From Fen-1058 sp964398185 (GTDB lineage: Bacteria > Chloroflexota > Anaerolineae > Fen-1058), in NCBI GenBank assembly GCA_964398185.1, contig CAYNML010000022.1, positions 8,256 through 72,255 of the forward strand: 64,000 bases of DNA, given 5' to 3'. The position numbers and the translations under genes are program-made. Each line of letters begins with the position of its first letter. The first letter of the stretch is position 1. Positions 58,519-64,000 of this stretch are shown piece after piece. The notes beneath the pieces were generated by a model. That model saw nothing but the letters and a program-made list of their open reading frames with translations, was not told the DNA's origin and did not search any database.

Positions 58519-59979
58519 CTACAACAATCCGACCTCGGCGTTGAACTCATCAATCAACACGTCGATCTCGTCGGTCTGGCCGTGCAGGCTGGTCCAGTAA
58601 TCTGGCTGATACCACTGCGCCTGAATTTCTTCATAGGTCTTGCCCTGCTGCTCGACCCACGTGTAATACTTCAGGTTGTGGACGCGCTTGCGCGCCGGGT
58701 AGGTGAGTTCTTCCATGTAAGAGACATCCTGCCCCATCAGATATTGATGATAGGACACGGCGGCGTCGCGGGCGGTGTATGCGCCGCGCTCTTCGGTCAG
58801 TTCGCGCAGGCGGCTGCCGTACAGTTCCATCGAGTCGGTCAGCACGGTGATCACCGCGTCGCCTTCGCCCCACTCGTACCACTTCGCCATCTTGATGGCT
58901 GACAGCAAATTGGCTGCGCAGGAAATGCCCAGCAGATGCAGCTGGCTGATCAGCGCTTCGGGCACGCCCATCTGCGCCAGATACTTCTGGCCTTCCGGCT
59001 CGTTGAACAGGCGGATTAGCTGGATCGGCGCTTCGTCGTCGATGGCCATCACCATGTCGGTATTGGCGATGTTGTGAATCCACGGCACGTGCTTGTCGCC
59101 GATGCCTTCGATGCGGTGCGCGCCGAAACCGTTGATCAATAGCGTGGGGCATTGCAGCGCTTCACTCGCGCCGAGCTTGCTGGTCGGGAAAATTTCTTTC
59201 AGGTAGTCACCAGACCCGATCGTGCCCGCCGATCCCGTCGTGAACACTGCGCCGCGCAGGGTCTCGCCGGGTTTCAGCGCGTGCTGCAAGACTTCTTCCA
59301 GCGCATGACCGGTGACATCGTAGTGCCACAGGTAATTGCCGAACTCTTCGAACTGATTGAAGATCATCAGGTCCTGGCCGGAGCGGCGCAGTTCCCAGCA
59401 CTTGTCGAAGATTTCCTTGACGTTGCTTTCGGTGCCGGGCGTGGCGATGACTTCACCGGCGATCTTCGACAGCCACTCGAAACGCTCGCGGCTCATGCCT
59501 TCCGGCAGGATCGCGATCGACTGGCAGGCCAGCAGCGCCGAGTCGTACGCGCCGCCGCGGCAGTAGTTGCCGGTGCTGGGCCACACGGCCTTCTGCGTCG
59601 TCGGATCGAATTGCCCCGTGACCAAGCGCGGCACGAGGCAGCCAAAGGCTGCGCCGACCTTATGCGCGCCGGTGGGGAACCACTTGCCGACGGGCGCGAA
59701 GATGCGGGCCTTGACGCCCGTCAATTCCGGCGGAAATTCCAGGTAATTCACGCCGCCGAAGCCGCCGCCGCTGGCGACGGGTTCGTTGTGCCACGTGATG
59801 CGGAACAGGTTCAACGGATTCACATCCCACAGGCCGACGTTCTTCAAGCCGGCTTTGATCTTGTCGGGAATCAACGCGGGATTCTTCATCTGCTTGTAGG
59901 TGGGGATGATGATGTTGCGCTCGCGCGCGCGCTGGATCGCGCGTTTACGGCGATCGGGATGGATGGTGAGATCGATCAT
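58519..59979 (-). CDS. Fold-type II PLP-dependent lyase-like enzyme
   Basis: A 486-residue tryptophan-synthase-beta-superfamily enzyme. The PLP lysine is in 'KWFPTGAHKVGAAFGCLVPR', the substrate-carboxylate loop in 'AVWPSTGNYCRGGAYDSALL', and the PLP-phosphate Gly-loop in 'VFTTGSAGTIGSGDYLKEIF'. It is longer than cysteine or threonine synthases and resembles uncharacterised pyridoxal-5-phosphate-dependent proteins found beside carbamoyltransferase and carbamate-kinase genes. A beta-elimination reaction, such as ammonia release from a diamino or hydroxy amino acid, is likely; the substrate is unknown. It is the last gene of the minus-strand cluster with threonine-synthase-like, carbamate kinase and YgeW-like genes. 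Confidence 0.82.
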   Translation of the reverse strand: MIDLTIHPDRRKRAIQRARERNIIIPTYKQMKNPALIPDKIKAGLKNVGLWDVNPLNLFRITWHNEPVASGGGFGGVNYLEFPPELTGVKARIFAPVGKWFPTGAHKVGAAFGCLVPRLVTGQFDPTTQKAVWPSTGNYCRGGAYDSALLACQSIAILPEGMSRERFEWLSKIAGEVIATPGTESNVKEIFDKCWELRRSGQDLMIFNQFEEFGNYLWHYDVTGHALEEVLQHALKPGETLRGAVFTTGSAGTIGSGDYLKEIFPTSKLGASEALQCPTLLINGFGAHRIEGIGDKHVPWIHNIANTDMVMAIDDEAPIQLIRLFNEPEGQKYLAQMGVPEALISQLHLLGISCAANLLSAIKMAKWYEWGEGDAVITVLTDSMELYGSRLRELTEERGAYTARDAAVSYHQYLMGQDVSYMEELTYPARKRVHNLKYYTWVEQQGKTYEEIQAQWYQPDYWTSLHGQTDEIDVLIDEFNAEVGLL

Positions 59980-59995
59980 GAGAATGTCCTTTGGG

Positions 59996-60054
59996 GTAAA
60001 ACGTGAAGCGTAAAACGTAAAAGCCAGTTACGCTTCACGTTTTACGTTTTACGC
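59996..60054. repeat. Word-repeat hairpin, word ACGTGAAGCGTAA
   Basis: GTAAAACGTGAAGCGTAA (59996-60013) pairs perfectly over 18 bp with TTACGCTTCACGTTTTAC (60028-60045); additional ACGTAAAA and ACGTTTTACG units extend both arms. Same words as 33341-33402 and 61309-61366. Confidence 0.95.
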
Positions 60055-61299
60055 GGTCAGTTGACTCGCCACTCGCTTCACATCAGCAAGGTCTTTGTTC
60101 ACGGTAAACGGCTCGCCCACGGACTTGCGCGCCGAGGCCACATCCTTCAGGCCGTTGCCAGTGACCAGCACGACGATGCGCTCGTCGGGATTCACTAAGC
60201 CATCGGCCACGGCTTTCACCAGACCGGCATACGACGCTGCACCGGCGGGTTCGGCGAACACGCCCGCGCCGCGCCCCAACACCGGGATCGCCGCAAGGAT
60301 TTCTTCATCGGTCACCTTGATGTACGCGCCTTCGGTCTCGCGCACAGCGGCCAGCGCTTTGATGCGATCGCGCGGCAGGCCCGCCGAGATGCTGTCCGCG
60401 ATGGTCTGCGCCTCGATCGGCTGCATGTCCAGCGCGTTCATGCCGGTCTTCCACGCCTCGTACAACGCCGCCGATCCGGCTGCTTGCACGCCCATCAATT
60501 TCGGCAGCTTGTTGATCCAGCCGAGCGCCAGCAAATCCTTCAGACCCTTGTGCAAGCCGCCGATGATGCAGCCATCGCCGACGGACACGAAGATCCGATC
60601 GGGCGCGTCCCAGCCCAGCTGTTCGCAGATTTCCAGCGAGGCGGTCTTCTTGCCTTCGGTCATGTACGGGTTGTAGCCGGTGTTGCGGTTGTACCAGCCA
60701 AACTCCTTGGCGGCTTGCAGGCACAACTCGAACGCATCGTCGTAGGTGCCACGCACGAGCAGCACGGTCGATCCGAAGACGAGCAGCTGCGCGATCTTGG
60801 CGGGCGGAGCGGACTGTGGCACGAAGATCACATTGCGCTGCCCCACGCTGGCACACAAGCCCGATAGAGCGGCGGCGGCGTTGCCGGTACTCGCCGTCGT
60901 GATGATCTCTGCTTTGCGTTCGCGGCCTTTCACCACCGCAATCGCGCTCGCGCGATCTTTGAACGACGCGGTGGGCAAACGGCCATCGTCCTTGACCCAC
61001 AGGTGTTTCAACTTGAGAGATGCCGCCAGCCGATCGGTTTTGTAGAGCGGCGTGCCCCCCACGGTGAGCGGCGGCACGGGACTCTCCGGCTCGATCGGCA
61101 GCAGCGGCCGATAACGCCAGATCGTCCGATCGGGGTTTTGTTCCAGCACCGAGGGGCTGATCCGCCGCCCGATGAGATCGTAATCGTACTGCACATCGAC
61201 GATGCCTTCATCGCCGTGAGCGGGGCAGACGTAGTCGATCTGGTTGGGCGCATACTCTTTGCCGCAGATTAAACACTTAAGTGATTTAACGTGATCCAT
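60049..61299 (-). CDS. Threonine synthase-like PLP enzyme with zinc ribbon
   Basis: A 416-residue enzyme of the threonine synthase group (O-phosphohomoserine to threonine). An N-terminal zinc ribbon ('LKCLICGKEYAPNQIDYVCP', C-x2-C...C) precedes the fold-type II core: 'GGTPLYKTDRLAASLKLKHL', PLP lysine in 'LPTASFKDRASAIAVVKG', 'ITTASTGNAAAALSGLCAS' and 'IFVSVGDGCIIGGLHKGLKD'. Biosynthetic threonine synthase is one possibility. However, its placement between another PLP lyase and carbamate kinase, all on the same strand, raises the alternative of a catabolic lyase on a related amino acid. Word-repeat hairpins border both sides. Confidence 0.85.
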   Translation of the reverse strand: MDHVKSLKCLICGKEYAPNQIDYVCPAHGDEGIVDVQYDYDLIGRRISPSVLEQNPDRTIWRYRPLLPIEPESPVPPLTVGGTPLYKTDRLAASLKLKHLWVKDDGRLPTASFKDRASAIAVVKGRERKAEIITTASTGNAAAALSGLCASVGQRNVIFVPQSAPPAKIAQLLVFGSTVLLVRGTYDDAFELCLQAAKEFGWYNRNTGYNPYMTEGKKTASLEICEQLGWDAPDRIFVSVGDGCIIGGLHKGLKDLLALGWINKLPKLMGVQAAGSAALYEAWKTGMNALDMQPIEAQTIADSISAGLPRDRIKALAAVRETEGAYIKVTDEEILAAIPVLGRGAGVFAEPAGAASYAGLVKAVADGLVNPDERIVVLVTGNGLKDVASARKSVGEPFTVNKDLADVKRVASQLTA

Positions 61300-61308
61300 A
61301 GTTTGCTC

Positions 61309-61366
61309 CGTAAAGCGTGAAACGTGAAACGTAAAAGCGCCATTACGTTTTACGCCTTACGTTTTA
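61309..61366. repeat. Word-repeat hairpin, word ACGTGAAACGTAA
   Basis: CGTAAAGCGTGAAACGTGAAACGTAAAAG faces ATTACGTTTTACGCCTTACGTTTTAG, best pairing ACGTAAAA with TTTTACG units. It fills the 64-bp gap between the threonine synthase-like and carbamate kinase genes, reaching the kinase stop codon. Confidence 0.85.
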
Positions 61367-62320
61367 GTCCGGCACAATCCACGTGCCGGTCTGGCCGTTC
61401 AACGCGTCGACGATGTGCGGCGGATCGGTGATGAGGCCCTGGCCGTTGGGATTCGCTTCCAGGAACGCGATGATCGCTTCGATCTTCGGCCCCATGCTGC
61501 CCGAGAGGAAGTGTCCCTCTTTGTAATACTGCTTTGCTTCACTCAGCGTCATCCTGTCCAGCCACTTTTGATCAGGCTTGTTGAAGTTGATGGCGACCTT
61601 TTCGACTGCGGTGGAGATCAACAGCAGATCGGCCTTCAATTCCGCGGCGAGCAGGCTGCTGGCGCGATCTTTGTCGATGACGGCGAACACGCCTTGCAGA
61701 TCGCCTTTTTCATTTTCGATCACGGGGATGCCGCCGCCGCCCACGCCGACCACGATGAAGCCGTTGTCGATCAGGTTCTTGATCGCATCGAACTCGACGA
61801 TCTTCAGCGGAATCGGTGAAGCGATCATGCGCCGCCAGCCGCGTCCGGCGTCTTCCTTGACGATCCAGCCTTCCTGCTTGAAGATCTCGGCTTTGTCTTG
61901 CGTGGTGAAGCCGCCGATGCCCTTGGTGGGATTCTTGAAGCCGGGGTCATCCCGATCAACCAGGACCTGCGTGACGACGGCGGCCACGCTGCGCTGAATG
62001 CCGCGCTGCTTGAATTCGTTGTCCAGCGCGCGAGAGATCATGTAGCCGATGGCGCCCTGCGTGTCTGCGCCGATCACGTCGAGCGGGGTGGAGTGCACTT
62101 CGGGATAGGCCAGCTCGTTGCGGCGCAGAATGAAGCCGACCTGCGGGCCGTTGCCGTGCGTCACGACGACGTTCCAGCCCTGCGCGATCATGGCGGCGAT
62201 GTGCTTGCAGGTTTCTTCGACCGCGCCGACCTGCGAGGCGACATCTTCATGCGCCTTGTCCAGAATCAGCGCATTGCCGCCCACGGCGACGACGGCGGTT
62301 TTGTTGGGGGTGGGGGTCAT
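61364..62320 (-). CDS. arcC: Carbamate kinase
   Basis: A 318-residue amino-acid-kinase-family enzyme that makes ATP and carbamate from carbamoyl phosphate and ADP in fermentative pathways. Visible: 'TAVVAVGGNALILDKAHEDV', 'WNVVVTHGNGPQVGFILRRN' (substrate loop), 'DVIGADTQGAIGYMISRALD', 'QVLVDRDDPGFKNPTKGIGG', 'FIVVGVGGGGIPVIENEKGD' and 'DLLLISTAVEKVAINFNKPD', 'SMGPKIEAIIAFLEANPNG'. ATG 62320 has AAAGGA upstream and replaces an upstream-extended start. In this cluster it would harvest energy from carbamoyl phosphate released by the carbamoyltransferase encoded upstream. Confidence 0.95.
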   Translation of the reverse strand: MTPTPNKTAVVAVGGNALILDKAHEDVASQVGAVEETCKHIAAMIAQGWNVVVTHGNGPQVGFILRRNELAYPEVHSTPLDVIGADTQGAIGYMISRALDNEFKQRGIQRSVAAVVTQVLVDRDDPGFKNPTKGIGGFTTQDKAEIFKQEGWIVKEDAGRGWRRMIASPIPLKIVEFDAIKNLIDNGFIVVGVGGGGIPVIENEKGDLQGVFAVIDKDRASSLLAAELKADLLLISTAVEKVAINFNKPDQKWLDRMTLSEAKQYYKEGHFLSGSMGPKIEAIIAFLEANPNGQGLITDPPHIVDALNGQTGTWIVPD

Positions 62321-62334
62321 GGGTTCAGTCCTTT

Positions 62335-62375
62335 CTTGGATAGGTAGATAAGGAAACAAGTAGGCAAGTAGACAG
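62335..62375. repeat. Left arm of GGAAACAAG word repeat around the four-helix gene
   Basis: TAGGTAGATAAGGAAACAAG and TAGGCAAGTAGACAG repeat the words GGAAACAAG and AAGTAGACA. Complementary words (CTTGTCTACC, TGTTTCC, CTTGTTTCC) stand on the other side of the gene at 62860-62893. Same word as 51517-51584. Confidence 0.75.
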
Positions 62376-62377
62376 GG

Positions 62378-62854
62378 CTAAGCTGCATCCGGCTTGGCGG
62401 GCGGCAGCATGTCGCTGGTTGTATCGGCGATGTAGCGTTCGCCGTAGTGATTGCGGCCTTGCTGCTGCTTCCACGTGAAGTTGATGTAGCCGTTCAGCGT
62501 GCGTTCGGCTTCACGACCCAGATCGTACAGCGCTTGATGCTGCTCGGCATTGGTGTATTCCAGATCGCGGGCCGTGATGATGTGGCTGATCGTTTCTGTC
62601 AACGAGCCGCGCGCGATGTAATAGAAGCGCAGACTGTCCAGATAATGATAGCGGCCATACCCTTCGGCGATGTTGGCCATCACGCTCTTGGACGAGCGGC
62701 GAATCTGCGGGATGAGATCGTTCCGCTCAATCGCGGGCAGGCGTTGAGCCAGCTTGTGGCAGCCGATCATCAATTGACGCGCCAGCTGCCACGCCTTCAG
62801 ATCTTCAAAGCCTTTGTTCACCTCTTCGCCCGCCTTGTTCTGCGTCTTCATCAC
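62378..62854 (-). CDS. Four-helix-bundle protein (S23 / bAvd family)
   Basis: A 158-residue protein of the 'four helix bundle / S23 ribosomal' family, relatives of which are encoded in 23S rRNA intervening sequences, and which share the fold of Avd, the accessory protein of diversity-generating retroelements. It shows 'GFEDLKAWQLARQLMIGCHK', 'DLIPQIRRSSKSVMANIAEG', 'YGRYHYLDSLRFYYIARGSL' and 'AEQHQALYDLGREAERTLNG'. It probably binds nucleic acid. It interrupts the carbamate kinase-carbamoyltransferase gene pair and is flanked by the two arms of one word repeat, so it looks inserted. No reverse transcriptase or variable repeat is nearby. Confidence 0.88.
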   Translation of the reverse strand: MMKTQNKAGEEVNKGFEDLKAWQLARQLMIGCHKLAQRLPAIERNDLIPQIRRSSKSVMANIAEGYGRYHYLDSLRFYYIARGSLTETISHIITARDLEYTNAEQHQALYDLGREAERTLNGYINFTWKQQQGRNHYGERYIADTTSDMLPPAKPDAA

Positions 62855-62859
62855 ATCCT

Positions 62860-62893
62860 CCTTGTCTACCTGTTTCCTTTACCTTGTTTCCTC
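62860..62893. repeat. Right arm of GGAAACAAG word repeat around the four-helix gene
   Basis: CTTGTCTACC, TGTTTCC and CTTGTTTCC are complementary to the words at 62335-62375. Together the arms bracket the four-helix gene. Confidence 0.75.
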
Positions 62894-62896
62894 GCG

Positions 62897-63877
62897 CTAT
62901 CCCATCGTCAACGCCATCACGGCCTTCTGCGCGTGCAGGCGATTTTCGGCCTCGTCGTACACCACCGAGTTCGGGCCGTCGATCACGGCGTCGGTCACTT
63001 CGATGTTGCGATCGGCGGGCAGCGGGTGCATGTAGATCGCGTCGGGCTTGGCCAGACCCATCTTGCGCTCGTCGGTGATCCAGCTCTTGAACGAGTCCTG
63101 CAATTTCTTGCCTTCGGCCTTGTCGGCGGTGGTCAGCAGCGGGCCCCACGACTTGGCGTAGACAATGTCGGCGTCCTTGAAACCTTCTTCCATGCTGTTG
63201 GTGATCTCAAAGCCGGTGCCGAATTTCTTGGCCTGCTCTTGCGCCATACCCACGATGTCGGGCATCAGCTCGAAGCCGGGCGGATAGGCCAGCGTCACAT
63301 CGAGGCCGAAGCGCGGCATTTGCAGGATCAACGACTGCGGCACGGAGATGGGCTTGAGGTACGACGCGGCATACGCCCACGACACCACGATCTTCTTGCG
63401 GCGCAGATCGCGGCCCTTCTTCTCCCAGATCGTCATCAGGTCGGCCAGGCACTGGAAGGGGTGATAAATGTCGCACTGCATGTTCAGCACCGGCACACGC
63501 GAGGCTTTCGCCACGTCGTTGAGGTACTGATTGCCTTCCCGCCAGTCGCAGTGGCGGATGGCGATGCCGTCGAAATAGCGCCCAAAAATCTCGCCGATTT
63601 CCTTGGGGGTGTCGCCGTGCGAAATCTGCGTCGTGTTGGAATCGATGAAGGCGCCGTGACCGCCTAGCTGGGCGATGCCCGCCTCAAACGATCCGCGCGT
63701 GCGCGTGCTGCTGAAGAAGAACAGCATCGCCAGCACCTTGTCGCGCAGGTAGGGATGCGGCTCGTTCAGCGCGCGCTTGCGCTTCAGATCGAACGCCACA
63801 TCCATGACGGTTTCGACTTCTTCTTTTGAGAAATCGAGGTCGCCGATTAAATCTCGGCCATGAAGATAGGTTTGCAT
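62897..63877 (-). CDS. Carbamoyltransferase of the ATC/OTC superfamily, YgeW-like
   Basis: A 326-residue transcarbamoylase. The carbamoyl-phosphate loop 'MLFFFSSTRTRGSFEAGIAQ' has the canonical S-T-R-T-R, and 'QCDIYHPFQCLADLMTIWEK' the HPxQ motif. The C-terminal signature is 'YMHPLPADRNIEVTDAVIDG' (H-P-L-P-A-D), unlike the HCLP of ornithine transcarbamoylases and nearer to YgeW or aspartate-type enzymes, so ornithine is not assured as substrate. 'VVSWAYAASYLKPISVPQSL' replaces the usual D-G-x-N-N-V. With carbamate kinase and two PLP enzymes it forms a cluster reminiscent of the ygeWXY-yqeA genes. AAGGAGA precedes the ATG. Confidence 0.85.
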   Translation of the reverse strand: MQTYLHGRDLIGDLDFSKEEVETVMDVAFDLKRKRALNEPHPYLRDKVLAMLFFFSSTRTRGSFEAGIAQLGGHGAFIDSNTTQISHGDTPKEIGEIFGRYFDGIAIRHCDWREGNQYLNDVAKASRVPVLNMQCDIYHPFQCLADLMTIWEKKGRDLRRKKIVVSWAYAASYLKPISVPQSLILQMPRFGLDVTLAYPPGFELMPDIVGMAQEQAKKFGTGFEITNSMEEGFKDADIVYAKSWGPLLTTADKAEGKKLQDSFKSWITDERKMGLAKPDAIYMHPLPADRNIEVTDAVIDGPNSVVYDEAENRLHAQKAVMALTMG

Positions 63878-63888
63878 GGGTAGTCTCC

Positions 63889-63965
63889 TTAGTTAGTTGG
63901 TTAGTGCGATAGTAAGATAGTGCGATAGTTGAATGGTTCTGACACACTAACTTACTACCACGTTA
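63889..63965. repeat. Word repeat TTAGTGCGATAGT upstream of the carbamoyltransferase
   Basis: TTAGTTAGTTGG, TTAGTGCGATAGTAAG and ATAGTGCGATAGTTG are direct variants of one word; CACACTAACTTACTACC on the right is roughly complementary. It reaches the candidate stop codon of the next gene upstream. Confidence 0.7.
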
Positions 63966-64000
63966 CTTCTGCTTTCGTAGGTAGGTGATCATGCCATTGA
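63963..64000 (-). CDS. Possible 3' end of the next minus-strand gene (partial)
   Basis: Reading the minus strand from the window edge gives 'NGMITYLRKQK' and a TAA at 63963-63965. The sequence looks like a protein C-terminus, but only 11 codons are visible and no family can be named. It would be the gene upstream of the carbamoyltransferase. Confidence 0.3.
   Translation of the reverse strand, partial: NGMITYLRKQK

Noticed and set aside
62378..62854. Diversity-generating retroelement based on the Avd-like four-helix protein
   Set aside because: No reverse transcriptase, template repeat or variable repeat is found in the window; the protein belongs to the broader S23 family.

Overview
The window looks like chromosomal DNA of a Chloroflexi (Chloroflexota) bacterium. 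The evidence is high GC content, an SARP/BTAD-NB-ARC-TPR regulator next to a small 'RLWQ...WRALLEDPRTGERRGF' protein, a secreted protein ending in VYLPLILR, tandem LexA genes with GAAC-N4-GTTC operators, and a methylmalonyl-CoA pathway built from single-domain subunits. The taxon is inferred from gene style; no 16S rRNA or ribosomal protein gene is present.

Layout. 0-9.5 kb: Hsp20, a large SARP-type regulator, a surface/secreted set (S16-protease lipoprotein, YadA-head-like repeat protein with an S74 domain, short VYLPLILR protein) and a decayed AraC gene. 9.4-12 kb: small stress/enzyme genes (NTF2-like, YcaQ-like, YciI-like, DinB-like). 12-16 kb: an SOS-type locus with two divergent LexA paralogues, a soluble FtsK-like motor, a two-TM protein and a DUF6504 protein. 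16-24.5 kb: a signalling block (REC-GAF kinase, 1752-residue LacI-sensor hybrid kinase, CheB, CheR) with no chemoreceptor or CheA. 24.7-33.8 kb: acyl-CoA dehydrogenase, acyl-CoA carboxylase (carboxyltransferase, biotin carboxylase, biotin carrier), methylmalonyl-CoA mutase and epimerase, a propionyl-CoA to succinyl-CoA route. Toxin-antitoxin-like pairs (MNT-HEPN, HigBA, MntA-HepT) sit between successive genes of that route, and the last pair is bracketed by an 84-bp duplication of the epimerase 3' end. 35-37 kb: a TcmP/three-Cys-motif pair, whose TcmP gene looks more AT-rich. 37-41.5 kb: an intein-containing PcrA/UvrD helicase, a YacP-like NYN nuclease, MscS and a CAU tRNA. 41.7-47 kb: transketolase, CvpA-like, MutS2. 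47-57.5 kb: mixed housekeeping genes, an orphan Dam-type methylase, an orphan Phd antitoxin and a frameshifted retropepsin-like gene. 57.6-64 kb: Mut7-C protein, then a catabolic cluster of two fold-type II PLP enzymes, carbamate kinase and a YgeW/OTC-like carbamoyltransferase, interrupted by an S23/four-helix-bundle gene.

The most unusual signal is between the genes. About fifteen junctions carry hairpins or tandem arrays built from short words repeated in inverted orientation (for example GAGTAACGAGTAACGAGTAA facing its perfect complement). The word differs between junctions but recurs at distant ones. Two further palindromic repeat families (AGACCTGGCAGGT..., CGTCATTGCGAG...) have altered neighbouring genes: one supplies the C-terminus and stop codon of the Phd antitoxin. 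A third nested palindrome lies in frame inside the PcrA intein.
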